NCBI RefSeq assembly: GCF_002085925.2
Contig: NZ_CP053562.1
Location: forward strand, 2,803,501 to 2,867,500
Direction: 5' to 3'
Length of the DNA stretch: 64,000 nucleotides
Origin: Thioclava electrotropha
GTDB lineage: Bacteria; Pseudomonadota; Alphaproteobacteria; Rhodobacterales; Rhodobacteraceae
Shown here: positions 37,585 to 46,461 of the stretch, piece after piece
Numbering within the stretch: the stretch's first letter is position 1
Layout: each line of letters starts with the position of its first letter
Program-made: the position numbers and the translations under genes
Notes under the pieces: model-generated
Seen by the model: the letters and a program-made list of their open reading frames with translations, nothing else
Database searches by the model: none
What the model was told of the DNA's origin: nothing

Positions 37585-39336
37585 TCAGTTGCTGCCCGGT
37601 GTGGGAAGCGGGGGCAGCCCGCCCGGAGCCGCGCTTCCCGAGCCCGACCCGCCAGAGGTCGAGCCCCCCAGAGGCGCCAGCGACGGCAGGCCACCGAGGC
37701 CGCCCCCATCGCCCATGCCCGGCATCTGCGGCAGCTTGATCTCGACATCCTTCAGATCCACCTGCGGCCCCTTGTAGTGCATCACCATGGCCGGGAAGGC
37801 GATCACGATGGCAATCATCGCAACCTGAATGAACACGAAGGGAATGGCGCCCCAGTAGATCTGCGAGGTCTTCACCGGCTCCATCTTCTTGCCGGTGACC
37901 TTGTCGATATAGGGCACCTTGGCCGCGACCGAGCGCAGGTAGAACAGCGCGAAGCCGAATGGCGGGTGCATGAACGAGGTCTGCATGTTCACGCCCAGGA
38001 TCACCCCGAACCAGATCAGGTCGATCCCCAGAGCCTGCGCGGCAGGCGCCAGAAGCGGCACGATGATGAAGGCCAGTTCGAAGAAATCGAGGAAGAAGGC
38101 GAGGAAGAACACCAAGAACGACACCACGATCAGGAAGCCCAATTGGCCACCCGGAAGCGAGGTCAGCAGATGCTCGACCCAGACCTGCCCGTTCACCCCG
38201 TAGAAGGTGAGCGAGAAGACCCGCGCGCCCAGCAGGATGAACAGCACGAAGGCCGACAGGCGCGTCGTCGCCGCCAGCGCGTCACGCACGACGGGGAAGG
38301 TCAGACGCTTCTTCACCGCCGACAGCACCAGCGCGCCGACTGCGCCCATTGCGCCGCCTTCGGTGGGCGTCGCCACGCCGAGGAAGATCGTGCCCAGCAC
38401 GAGGAAGATCAGCGCCAGCGGCGGGATCAGCACGATCACCACCTGCTGCGCCAGACGGCTCATCAGGTTGGTTTTCAGCGCCTTGTCCAGCAACGCCACG
38501 ATATAGATCGCGATCACGGCCACACCGGCTGCGAGGATCTCGGAGTTGTTGACGCTCGACCCGCTCGCCTCGAAATACTTCTCGGCGAAGATGAAGATCG
38601 CGACCGCACCGGCCAGCGCCACCAGGAGCGACATCACGCCAGAGCCCAGCGTGCGCGCCTCTTTCGGCAGAGCCGGCATCGACTTCGGCTTGATGATCGA
38701 CATCACGAGCACATAGCCGAGGTAGATGCCGGTCAGCACCATACCGGGGATCAGCGCGCCCTTGTACATGTCGCCCACCGAAACGCCCAGCTGGTCAGCC
38801 AGAACGATCAGCACGAGCGAGGGCGGGATGATCTGCGCCAGTGTCCCTGACGCCGCAATGACACCTGTGGCCACCTTCCGATCATAGCCGTAGCGCAACA
38901 TGATCGGCAGCGAGATCAGGCCCATCGCGATCACCGAGGCCGCAACGACGCCCGTGGTCGCCGCCAGAAGCGCGCCCACGATGATCACCGCATAGGCGAG
39001 ACCGCCGCGCACCGGGCCGAACAGCTGACCGATCGTGTCGAGAAGATCCTCGGCCATGCCCGATTTCTCGAGCACGATGCCCATGAATGTGAAGAATGGA
39101 ATGGCAAGTAAGGTCTCGTTCGACAAGACCCCGTAGAACCGTTGCGGCATCGCATTCAACAACGGCCAGTCAAGATTGATCGTCCCGCCGGAGTAACCCG
39201 ACAGTTCAACGCCGATGACGAAGAACAAAAGACCGTTGGCCGCAAGCGCGAAGGCCGCAGGATAGCCGATCAGCAGGAAGACGATCAGCGAGATGAACAT
39301 GATCGGGGCCATGTTCTGAGCGATAAGCTCGAGCAT
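37585..39336 (-). CDS. dctM: TRAP transporter large permease subunit
   Basis: 583 aa, the 12-13-helix DctM subunit that uses the Na+ gradient to move the ligand delivered by the binding protein. MFISLIVFLLIGYPAAFALA at the start, LLAIPFFTFMGIVLEKSGMAEDLL, TGVIAASGTLAQIIPPSLVLI and ATPTEGGAMGAVGALVL are family motifs. Unusually, the last 40 residues form a Gly/Pro/Ser-rich tail (GGGLGGLPSLAPLGG, STSGGSGSGSAAPGGLPP) after the final helix and a DVEIKLPQMPGM segment. The ATG shares one base with the dctQ stop. Larger than the common 430-aa form but typical of the TakM-like long branch. Confidence 0.93.
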   Translation of the reverse strand: MLELIAQNMAPIMFISLIVFLLIGYPAAFALAANGLLFFVIGVELSGYSGGTINLDWPLLNAMPQRFYGVLSNETLLAIPFFTFMGIVLEKSGMAEDLLDTIGQLFGPVRGGLAYAVIIVGALLAATTGVVAASVIAMGLISLPIMLRYGYDRKVATGVIAASGTLAQIIPPSLVLIVLADQLGVSVGDMYKGALIPGMVLTGIYLGYVLVMSIIKPKSMPALPKEARTLGSGVMSLLVALAGAVAIFIFAEKYFEASGSSVNNSEILAAGVAVIAIYIVALLDKALKTNLMSRLAQQVVIVLIPPLALIFLVLGTIFLGVATPTEGGAMGAVGALVLSAVKKRLTFPVVRDALAATTRLSAFVLFILLGARVFSLTFYGVNGQVWVEHLLTSLPGGQLGFLIVVSFLVFFLAFFLDFFELAFIIVPLLAPAAQALGIDLIWFGVILGVNMQTSFMHPPFGFALFYLRSVAAKVPYIDKVTGKKMEPVKTSQIYWGAIPFVFIQVAMIAIVIAFPAMVMHYKGPQVDLKDVEIKLPQMPGMGDGGGLGGLPSLAPLGGSTSGGSGSGSAAPGGLPPLPTPGSN

Positions 39337-39908
39337 TACAGACCCTCCTCTTCGGCGATGGGATCATGGCCGTGATGGCCCGCGCTGTCGGCATGGGGAT
39401 CGTCGATCAACCCACGCATCACGCCGATCTTCTTGATGATCTCGGAAACGCCCTGGAAGAACAGCTGCCAGAAGCCGATCAGCAGCAGGATTTTGGCCGG
39501 CCACAGGATCAGACCGCCCGAGTTCGTCGACATCTCGCCCGAGTGGATGGAGATCATCACGAAGGGCGTCAGTTTGAACAGCATCAGCAAGACGAACGGC
39601 ATCAGGAAGAAGATATGCCCAAGCAGATCGATCCAGTGCTGCACCTTCCGCGAGAACGCGCCATAGACGATGTCGATGCGGATATGCTCGTTTTGCTTGA
39701 GCGTGTAAGCGGCAGCGCCCAGAAACGCCGCGCCGAAAAGATACCATTGCAATTCCAGCCAAGCGTTCGACGACATGTCGAAGGCTTTGCGCACAATGGC
39801 GTTGGTCGCACTCACGAGGACCGACACCAGAATAAGCCACGACACCGCCTTGCCGATGGTCTCGTTTATCCGGTCGATCGCGCGTGAAAGGGCCAGCAAA
39901 GCGCCCAT
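39336..39908 (-). CDS. dctQ: TRAP transporter small permease subunit
   Basis: 190 aa, four predicted helices: about 12-35 (IGKAVSWLILVSVLVSATNAI), 50-68 (LQWYLFGAAFLGAAAYTLK), 90-115 and 130-155. R-K-A-F and NEHIRIDIVYG after helix 2 match the DctQ signature (E-x-I-R-I/V-D). It works as a membrane complex with DctM. The His-rich acidic C-terminus (DPHADSAGHHGHDPIAEEEG) is unusual and could bind metal or be a simple linker. First gene of dctQM; 1-base stop/start overlap with dctM. Confidence 0.93.
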   Translation of the reverse strand: MGALLALSRAIDRINETIGKAVSWLILVSVLVSATNAIVRKAFDMSSNAWLELQWYLFGAAFLGAAAYTLKQNEHIRIDIVYGAFSRKVQHWIDLLGHIFFLMPFVLLMLFKLTPFVMISIHSGEMSTNSGGLILWPAKILLLIGFWQLFFQGVSEIIKKIGVMRGLIDDPHADSAGHHGHDPIAEEEGL

Positions 39909-40001
39909 CTCACTTCCTCCCTAAATTTGTCCCGAAAGCCTGCGCGAGGCTTTGCCCGTGATTGGCCGAGTGGGCAACAAAGGTCAAGCAATTAAGGCTT
40001 C

Positions 40002-40026
40002 ATCTGGTCTGTTCACTTGACCAGAT
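40002..40026. promoter_or_regulatory. Palindrome upstream of dctQM
   Basis: ATCTGGTC-N9-GACCAGAT, perfect 8-bp arms, 94 bases before the dctQ start. The TGGTC/GACCA core is the usual half site of FadR/GntR-type regulators. The 374-base gap 39909-40282 otherwise holds only promoter-type DNA for dctQM and for the ilv leader on the other strand. Confidence 0.6.
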
Positions 40027-40282
40027 TGGGCAGAAAACGCGGTCTGCTGGGCCGTTCTAGAGGCTGACCAAGCGTCAATATGATCAACTTCCCGCGACTT
40101 CCCTTGCGGCACCCGGCTCGAGAGCCCCTTCCGGTTTCTCAAAGTTGCGACTCGCAGGTCGCGACGCGCAATAATCGGGAAGGAAAATCCGCCGCCCGCG
40201 ACATTTTATTCAGCGTTTGGGCATTGACGCCCCCAACGCCCGATCCTAATGTCCGCGCAAAGCAGTCCGAAAGGGATCCGCA

Positions 40283-40333
40283 ATGGATGCGATTCTTCTT
40301 GTCGTCGTAGGAGCCAAGCGCATGGGCCGGTAA
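40283..40333 (+). CDS. ilv leader peptide (attenuator)
   Basis: 16 aa, MDAILLVVVGAKRMGR, with AAAGGGA 7 bases before the ATG. Six consecutive branched-chain codons (Ile-Leu-Leu-Val-Val-Val) in a tiny frame immediately upstream of an acetolactate synthase operon, followed by alternative hairpins, are the hallmark of transcription attenuation by charged tRNA levels for isoleucine, leucine and valine. The coding run ends where the first attenuator arm begins. Confidence 0.85.
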   Translation: MDAILLVVVGAKRMGR

Positions 40334-40387
40334 CGGTACAACCATGAAGGTTCCCATGCGCCCCCGCCTCAAAGCCGGGGGCTTTTT
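40318..40387 (+). promoter_or_regulatory. Transcription attenuator of ilvBN
   Basis: Arm GCGCATGGG (40318-40326, inside the leader peptide end) pairs with CCCATGCGC (40353-40361). A terminator GCCCCCG (40360-40366)/CGGGGGC (40376-40382) plus TTTTT (40383-40387) follows and shares two bases with the preceding arm. Stalling on the Ile/Leu/Val codons versus release at the stop would change which helix forms. Confidence 0.75.
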
Positions 40388-40456
40388 CTTGGACAGGTGG
40401 ATGCTTGAGAGTTAGCGGTGGGCGGCGTGGCCCTCGCGCAAGGATGGAGTGAGCAT

Positions 40457-42202
40457 ATGGCACGGCAGATGACCGGCGCGAAGATGGTGGTTCAGGCGCT
40501 GAAGGATCACGGGGTCGAAGTAATTTTCGGCTATCCGGGCGGCGCGGTCCTTCCGATCTATGACGAGATTTTCCAGCAGAACGACATCCGTCACATCCTC
40601 GTCCGCCACGAGCAGGCCGCGATCCACATGGCCGAAGGCTATGCGCGCTCGACCGGCAAGCCGGGCGTGGCGCTGGTGACCTCGGGTCCGGGCGCGACCA
40701 ATGCGGTGACCGGGCTGACCGACGCGTTGATGGACTCGATCCCGCTGATCGTGCTGTCGGGTCAGGTGCCGACCTTCCTCGTGGGCACCGACGGCTTCCA
40801 AGAGGCCGACACGGTGGGCATCACGCGGCCCTGCACCAAGCATAACTGGCTGGTGAAGGATCCCGCGAAACTCTCCGAGACGATCCATCAGGCTTTCCAC
40901 GTGGCGACCTCGGGCCGCCCCGGCCCGGTGCTGATCGACATGCCCAAGGATGTGCAATTCGCGGTGGCCACCTATACCGAGCCGAAAGCCGCGAAGGTCG
41001 ACCATTACCAGCCGCAGGTGAAGGGCGATCTCGACGCGATCACCAAGCTGGTCGAGCTGATCGAAACCGCCGAGAAACCGGTCTTCTATACCGGCGGCGG
41101 CGTGATCAACTCGGGCCCCGCCGCGAGCCAGCTGATGCGCGAACTGGTGGACGCGACCGGCTTCCCGATCACCTCGACCCTGATGGGTCTGGGCGCCTAC
41201 CCCGCCTCGGGCAAGAATTGGCTCGGCATGCTCGGGATGCACGGTCTCTATGAAGCCAACCTCGCGATGCATGGCTGCGACCTGATGATCAACCTCGGCG
41301 CGCGCTTCGACGACCGGATCACCGGACGCGTGGCGGACTTCTCGCCGAAATCGACCAAGGTGCATGTCGATATCGACGCCTCCTCGATCAACAAGATCAT
41401 CGCCGTCGACCTGCCGATCCTCGGCGATATCGGCCATGTGCTCGAAGACGTGCTCAAGGTCTGGAAGTCGCGCGGGCGCAAGGTAAACAAGCCCGCTATC
41501 GAGAAATGGTGGAAGAAGATCGACGAGTGGAAGAAGGTGAACTGCCTCGCCTACACCAACTCGGAAAAGACGATCAAACCGCAATATGCGCTGCAGCGGC
41601 TCGAAGAGCTGACCAAGGGCATGGATCGCTATATCACCACCGAGGTGGGCCAGCACCAGATGTGGGCCGCGCAGTTCCTCGGGTTTGAGGATCCGAACCG
41701 CTGGATGACCTCCGGGGGGCTGGGCACGATGGGTTACGGCTTCCCGGCTTCGATCGGCGTGCAGATCGCCCATCCCGAGAGCCTCGTGATCAACGTGGCG
41801 GGCGAGGCGAGCTGGCTGATGAACATGCAGGAGATGGGTACCGCGACCCAGTTCCGCGTGCCGGTGAAGCAGTTCATCCTCAATAACGAGCGTCTGGGCA
41901 TGGTCCGCCAGTGGCAGGAACTGCTGCATGGCGAGCGCTACTCGCATAGCTGGTCGGAAAGCCTGCCCGATTTCGTGAAGCTCGCCGAGAGCTTCGGCTG
42001 GAAGGGGATGCAGGTCTCCGACCCCGCCGATCTCGACGATGCGATCATGGAGATGATCAAGCATGACGGCCCGGTGCTGTTCGACTGCCTCGTGGAGAAG
42101 CACGAGAACTGCTTCCCGATGATCCCGTCCGGCAAGCCGCATAACGAGATGCTGCTGGCGGCCGATGCCGATGTCTTCAAGGAAGGCGCCGCGCTGGTGT
42201 GA
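40457..42202 (+). CDS. ilvB: Acetolactate synthase, large (catalytic) subunit
   Basis: 581 aa from ATG 40457 (GGAG 8 bases upstream). Condenses two pyruvates, or pyruvate and 2-oxobutyrate, in branched-chain amino acid synthesis, using ThDP, FAD and Mg2+. E52 in VRHEQAAIHMAEGYAR is the ThDP-activating Glu, FVGTDGFQE-like FLVGTDGFQEADTVG is at about 120, and the FAD region FDDRITGRV is at about 290. The ThDP motif reads AGEASWLMNMQEM...ILNNERLG, with Glu where most homologues have Asp (GDG/GDA). This may be a clade variant. Followed by ilvN; expression controlled by the leader attenuator. Confidence 0.96.
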   Translation: MARQMTGAKMVVQALKDHGVEVIFGYPGGAVLPIYDEIFQQNDIRHILVRHEQAAIHMAEGYARSTGKPGVALVTSGPGATNAVTGLTDALMDSIPLIVLSGQVPTFLVGTDGFQEADTVGITRPCTKHNWLVKDPAKLSETIHQAFHVATSGRPGPVLIDMPKDVQFAVATYTEPKAAKVDHYQPQVKGDLDAITKLVELIETAEKPVFYTGGGVINSGPAASQLMRELVDATGFPITSTLMGLGAYPASGKNWLGMLGMHGLYEANLAMHGCDLMINLGARFDDRITGRVADFSPKSTKVHVDIDASSINKIIAVDLPILGDIGHVLEDVLKVWKSRGRKVNKPAIEKWWKKIDEWKKVNCLAYTNSEKTIKPQYALQRLEELTKGMDRYITTEVGQHQMWAAQFLGFEDPNRWMTSGGLGTMGYGFPASIGVQIAHPESLVINVAGEASWLMNMQEMGTATQFRVPVKQFILNNERLGMVRQWQELLHGERYSHSWSESLPDFVKLAESFGWKGMQVSDPADLDDAIMEMIKHDGPVLFDCLVEKHENCFPMIPSGKPHNEMLLAADADVFKEGAALV

Positions 42203-42208
42203 GCGACG

Positions 42209-42260
42209 CCGGGGGCTCTGCCCCCGGACCCCCGGGATATTTGGACCAAGCCGAAGATCG
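42209..42260. repeat. Hairpin plus intergenic repeat between ilvB and ilvN
   Basis: A perfect hairpin CCGGGGGC-TCT-GCCCCCGG (42209-42227) is followed by CCGGGATATTTGGACCAAGC (42233 on), related to the edd-eda repeat arms (GATATTTG.ACCAAG..GAA). Confidence 0.65.
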
Positions 42261-42288
42261 GGTCCGAACTAGGAAAAGGAGAGAGGCA

Positions 42289-42849
42289 ATGGCCGCTCTG
42301 AAGATCAAGAAAGGCTCCTCGAGCCATTCCGCTTACGACCTGCGCGACAGCCACGACCAGATTGAGCGTAGCCATACGCTCGCCGTGATCGTGGATAACG
42401 AGGCGGGGGTTCTGGCCCGCGTCATCGGGCTGTTCTCGGGCCGCGGCTACAACATCGACAGCCTGACCGTGGCCGAGGTGGACCATAAGGGCCATCGCAG
42501 CCGGATCACCGTCGTCACCCGCGGCACCGAGAACGTGATCGACCAGATCAAGGCGCAGCTGGGCCGCATCGTGCCGGTTCACGAAGTGAAGGACCTCACC
42601 GTCGAGGGCTACCCGGTCGAGCGCGAACTGGCGCTGATCAAGGTCGCGGGCACCGGCGACAAGCGCATCGAGGCGCTGCGTCTGGCCGAGATCTTCCGCG
42701 CCAATGTTGTCGACTCGACGCTGGAGAGCTTTGTCTTCGAGATCACCGGCACGCCGGAGAAGATCGACGCTTTCGCCGATCTGATGCGCCCGCTGGGTCT
42801 GGCCGAGGTGGCCCGCACCGGGGTCGCGGCCCTCTCGCGCGGGGCCTGA
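42289..42849 (+). CDS. ilvN: Acetolactate synthase, small (regulatory) subunit
   Basis: 186 aa from ATG 42289 behind AGGAGAG. Activates IlvB and confers valine feedback inhibition. An ACT domain at about residues 28-100 starts ERSHTLAVIVDNEAGVLARV and includes GLFSGRGYNIDSLTV with the conserved Asn of the valine site. VERELALIKV, RLAEIFRANVVDSTLESFVFE and the C-terminal EVARTGVAALSRG match the IlvH/IlvN C-domain. Also called ilvH. In operon with ilvB, 86 bases apart with a repeat between. Confidence 0.95.
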   Translation: MAALKIKKGSSSHSAYDLRDSHDQIERSHTLAVIVDNEAGVLARVIGLFSGRGYNIDSLTVAEVDHKGHRSRITVVTRGTENVIDQIKAQLGRIVPVHEVKDLTVEGYPVERELALIKVAGTGDKRIEALRLAEIFRANVVDSTLESFVFEITGTPEKIDAFADLMRPLGLAEVARTGVAALSRGA

Positions 42850-42860
42850 GCCCGAGCGAC

Positions 42861-43844
42861 ATGGCCGAGCCGCATCCCGCCACCGATCCCGCTCTGGGTG
42901 TCGTCATCGTCACCTATCGGTCCTCGGACGTGATCGCGGCCTGCATCGCCTCGCTGCGTGCGGCGACCGGCGTGGCGCTGCATGTGGTGGTAGTCGACAA
43001 TGCCTCGCCCGATGACACGGTCGAGGTGATCCGCGCAGCCGTCCCCGATCTGATGGGGGCTGCGGAGGCGGGTCAGGAAGGCATCGCTCTGATCGAAGCG
43101 GGGGCCAATGGCGGGTTTGCTGCGGGCGTCAATCTGGGCCTCGCACGGCTCGCGGCCAATCCCGCGCTCGACCGGTTCTGGCTGCTCAACCCCGATTGCG
43201 TCGTGCCGCCCGAGACGCCTGCGCTTCTCGTTTCGCATGATCCCGGACCGCGAGGTGCCGCGATGATCGCGCATCGGGTGGTCTATGGCGACGCGCCCGA
43301 CACGATCCAGATCGACGGCGGGGTGATCGACCGGCGCACCGGGATCACCCATAACCTCAACCAGTTCGCCGCTGCCGACAGCCCTGCCCCGGACCCGTCC
43401 CGGATCGACTTCGTCACCGGCGCGAGCCTCGTCGCCACCCGCGCCCATCTCGAGCGTGCGGGGCCGATGACGGAAGATTATTTCCTTTACTACGAAGAGG
43501 TCGACTGGGCGCTGCGCCGGGGCGATCTGCCGATCTCCTATTGCGAAGGCGCGGTCGTCCATCACGTCGCGGGCACGGCGATCGGCTCGCAGCGGATGGG
43601 CTCGGTCGCCTCGCCGTTCTCGCAATATTTCAAGCATCGCGCACGAGCGATGTTCCTGCGTCGCCATTTCCCCGCCGGGCTGATCGGCGGCGCGGCGTGG
43701 TCGCTGGCGAAAGCCGCACAACTGCGCGCGCAAGGGCATGGGGCGGAAGCCGCAGCGCTCTTGTGGGGCTTCTTCGGGATGGCCCCGCCTGCGCCAGTTC
43801 TGGCCTCGCTCAGCCCCGATGCGCGAGCGAAGATAGGGCGTTAG
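42861..43844 (+). CDS. Glycosyltransferase family 2
   Basis: 327 aa. GT-A fold: LGVVIVTYRSSDVIAACIAS at the start, VVVDNASPDDTVEVI at about 45, ANGGFAAGVNLGL (the GT2 G-G-x-x-x-x-N-x-G motif) at about 95, LLNPDCVVPP (DxD-like) at about 113, and FVTGASLVATRAHLERAGPM with YYEEVDWALRRG further on. It resembles WbbL-type rhamnosyltransferases that build surface polysaccharide. Twelve bases after ilvN, so possibly co-transcribed with it. Its stop overlaps, on the other strand, the stop of the GT4 gene. Confidence 0.9.
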   Translation: MAEPHPATDPALGVVIVTYRSSDVIAACIASLRAATGVALHVVVVDNASPDDTVEVIRAAVPDLMGAAEAGQEGIALIEAGANGGFAAGVNLGLARLAANPALDRFWLLNPDCVVPPETPALLVSHDPGPRGAAMIAHRVVYGDAPDTIQIDGGVIDRRTGITHNLNQFAAADSPAPDPSRIDFVTGASLVATRAHLERAGPMTEDYFLYYEEVDWALRRGDLPISYCEGAVVHHVAGTAIGSQRMGSVASPFSQYFKHRARAMFLRRHFPAGLIGGAAWSLAKAAQLRAQGHGAEAAALLWGFFGMAPPAPVLASLSPDARAKIGR

Positions 43845-45046
43845 CGACCCAGCGCGCGGGCATAGATCCCCGCCATAGCCTCGGCCTTAACCGGCCAGAG
43901 CCCTTCTCGCAGAACCTTCTCCTTGCCCGCAGCCCCAAGCCGGGCGCGCAGGTCGGGATCATCGGCGAGCCGTTCGATCGCCTCCGCGACATCGCGGGCC
44001 AGTGCCTCGGGCGTGGAGACCGGACATTTCAGCCCCGTCACGCCCTGCTCGACGATGCCGTCGGGCCCGCCGCGGGCCGCGGCGATCACCGGCAGGCCCC
44101 AGCGCATCGCCTCGTAAAGAACATTGCCCGCCGGTTCGCGCCAGCTCGGGAAGGCGAAGATGTCCGATTGGGCGTAGAGGCGTTCGACCTCCTCGCGCGG
44201 GATCGCCCCGCGGAAATCGCAACGACCTGCGATGCCGAGGCGCGCAGCCTCGGCCCGGCAGATCTCGATCTCCTCGCCTGCCCCGGCGCTGGTCAGATGC
44301 AACGCGCGGCGATCCTTCAACAGCCCCATCGCGCGGACCACGTCGCGCAAGCCCTTCGTGCGCACGCCGCGCCCGACGTGCAGCAGCCGGATTTGCCCGT
44401 CAGCCCGCGGGGCGCGCTCTGGCGCAGGCTCCTCGATCCCGAGTTCCAGGACATTCGCGTAGTCACGGATCGGCACCGGGGCGAGGTGGTCGCGGATATA
44501 AGGCGCGACGCCAAGCACCAGTGCGGCCTCGGCGTAGGAGCGCCGCAGGAACGGATCGAAGCGCAGCCGCAGATGATCGAGTGCGCGCAGCCGGGTATAC
44601 CACTTCGCCGCCCCGCTTTCGGCGGCGAAGGCAGGCGGGGTCGAGAGCGCACCGCCAAGAGGACCGATCACGTAAGCCACACCCGCCCCGCGCAGAGGCG
44701 TTGCATAGCGCATCGCCTGCGGCATGATCTGATGCGCGATGTCGAACTCGCGCGCATTATCGCGCAGCCAGCGTCGCACATGGCGCGCGAAGATCGGCCA
44801 GTCGGGCTTGAGCATCGCGCGCAGACGCGGATTGCTGTCGAGTACCGTGGGGCGCGGCCATGTCACGACCCGCGCCTGCGGGAGCTGTTCGGAGATCGGC
44901 GAATGGCGCGGGCTCTGAAAGGTCGCGACCGTCAGATCGACCAGAGGGCTCAACGCCTCGGCCCATTTGAAGGCGACGAAAGCCTCACCGATGGCTTCTT
45001 TCGAGAGGGTCGGCGCGATCAGCAACACCCGTAGCCTGTCACTCAT
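43841..45046 (-). CDS. Glycosyltransferase family 4
   Basis: 401 aa. GT-B fold with RVLLIAPTLSKEAIGEAFVAFK at the N-terminus and the C-terminal nucleotide-sugar domain: RLLHVGRGVRTKGLRDVVRA at about 210, LYAQSDIFAFPSWREPAGNVLYEAM at about 300 (the E-x7-E retaining GT4 motif), and WGLPVIAAARGGPDGIVE. The last gene of a coupled run: the ATG overlaps the stop of the polymerase-like gene (ATGA). Likely transfers a hexose in exopolysaccharide or O-antigen assembly on the cytoplasmic side. Confidence 0.9.
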   Translation of the reverse strand: MSDRLRVLLIAPTLSKEAIGEAFVAFKWAEALSPLVDLTVATFQSPRHSPISEQLPQARVVTWPRPTVLDSNPRLRAMLKPDWPIFARHVRRWLRDNAREFDIAHQIMPQAMRYATPLRGAGVAYVIGPLGGALSTPPAFAAESGAAKWYTRLRALDHLRLRFDPFLRRSYAEAALVLGVAPYIRDHLAPVPIRDYANVLELGIEEPAPERAPRADGQIRLLHVGRGVRTKGLRDVVRAMGLLKDRRALHLTSAGAGEEIEICRAEAARLGIAGRCDFRGAIPREEVERLYAQSDIFAFPSWREPAGNVLYEAMRWGLPVIAAARGGPDGIVEQGVTGLKCPVSTPEALARDVAEAIERLADDPDLRARLGAAGKEKVLREGLWPVKAEAMAGIYARALGR

Positions 45047-46461
45047 GCAAGACGCTCCTTGGGCGCGGCGAACCGGGTATAGCGGCTGCGCGCCGCGGAC
45101 ATGTCGGCAGGCCCGGCCTTGGTTTCAGGCGCCCGCTCCTGCGCATCGATCATCCACATCCCCGCGCCAAACATGAAAAAGACGAAGGCATACATTGCCC
45201 CCCAGACATGTACGGTGCACAGCGTGAAGGACATGCCGACGAAGGTGAACACCCAGGCACGGCGACAGACGAGCAGGCGGAAATCGCGGGTGAAATCACG
45301 CAGCATGACCTGGCTCAGCCCCAACGCATATCCGCCCGCGACCAGCAGGAAACCGGGGATGCCGTAGCGTACCGCCATCACCAACCAGAAATTGTCCATC
45401 GAACCCGAATACATCCACGAGGGCCGCACCCAGTCCTTAAGCCCCAGCCCGAAGATCGGGTTCGCCCAAACATTCCGCATCCCCCAATCGAAGATGATCG
45501 CGCGCCAATAAGCTGTGTGCGAAGAGAAGGTCGCATAGGACATGAACACCTTGATCGGCGAGCGGTTCGACAGCAGGTCGATCGTGACATAGGCCAGCGC
45601 AAAGAGCCCCACCAGAAGCCACCAGCGCCACTCGATCTTGCGGAAGGTCAGCGACCAGCCGATCAGTCCGATCTGCAGCAGCAGCGCCAGCAGCGCCCCC
45701 GAAGACAGCGCGAGCCCGCCGGAAAAGACGATGAAACCGCTCATCACCACGCGCCAGAACCGCGAGCGCAGGTTCTGGAATGCGACGAAGGCGAGCGGGA
45801 AGGCGCAAGAGGCGTAAAGGCCGAAATGGATCGGGTGATCGAATACCGCCTGCACCCGCTCCAGCCCGAAGCGCGGGTCGGGGTAGACCGGCCGGACCGA
45901 GGTGATACCGGGCAGTTTCGCGATCAGAGTCGGGATCAGCGGTGTCCCGGTCTTCGTCTCGTAGAGCGTGAAGGGCAACAGCAACACGAAAGACCAGATC
46001 AGCGCCTTGGCGAGCGCGATGAAATCCTCGCGCGAGCGGATGAAGGCCCGGCCCATCAGATAACCGCCCAGAAACTCGATCCCGACGGAGCCCGCCTGCT
46101 GGATCACGCGGTCGGGGTTGTTGACCGCCAGCGCGAGGGTCAGCGCGAGAAAATGGCCCAGAAACAGCCAGTCCACCCACAGGATGCGCCCGTATTTGCG
46201 CGTGAATAGCCCGATCAGAAGCGGTACGACCATCACCAGCATCACCAGCCGCAGCCCGGTCAGCGCGAGCGAGCCGAGATTGAAACTGACCGGGATCAGG
46301 ATCGACAGCAGCATGATCAGGACCGGCAGCGGCAGTTTCGCTGTGGACAGCCCGTCCTCATTGCCGGGCGCATCCACGGGCCGGGAGGAGTGACCCGAGA
46401 GGACCTCGCGCGATCCGGCCGCAGCCGTTCGACCGATGGCACTGGCCCCCGCCCCGATCAT
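45043..46461 (-). CDS. O-antigen polymerase/ligase-like membrane protein
   Basis: 472 aa with about 10-12 hydrophobic spans from residue 40 to 430 and a cytoplasmic N-terminal 40 residues. The large loop between late helices contains FSSHTAYWRAIIFDWGMRN then PIFGLGLKDWVRPS, the R and G-x-G-x pattern typical of Wzy/O-antigen ligase (Wzy_C) proteins. The C-terminus is basic. Start and stop overlap neighbours by 4 bases each (ATGA), so it is translated with the beta-helix and GT4 genes. Presumably polymerises repeat units in the periplasm. Confidence 0.8.
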   Translation of the reverse strand: MIGAGASAIGRTAAAGSREVLSGHSSRPVDAPGNEDGLSTAKLPLPVLIMLLSILIPVSFNLGSLALTGLRLVMLVMVVPLLIGLFTRKYGRILWVDWLFLGHFLALTLALAVNNPDRVIQQAGSVGIEFLGGYLMGRAFIRSREDFIALAKALIWSFVLLLPFTLYETKTGTPLIPTLIAKLPGITSVRPVYPDPRFGLERVQAVFDHPIHFGLYASCAFPLAFVAFQNLRSRFWRVVMSGFIVFSGGLALSSGALLALLLQIGLIGWSLTFRKIEWRWWLLVGLFALAYVTIDLLSNRSPIKVFMSYATFSSHTAYWRAIIFDWGMRNVWANPIFGLGLKDWVRPSWMYSGSMDNFWLVMAVRYGIPGFLLVAGGYALGLSQVMLRDFTRDFRLLVCRRAWVFTFVGMSFTLCTVHVWGAMYAFVFFMFGAGMWMIDAQERAPETKAGPADMSAARSRYTRFAAPKERLA

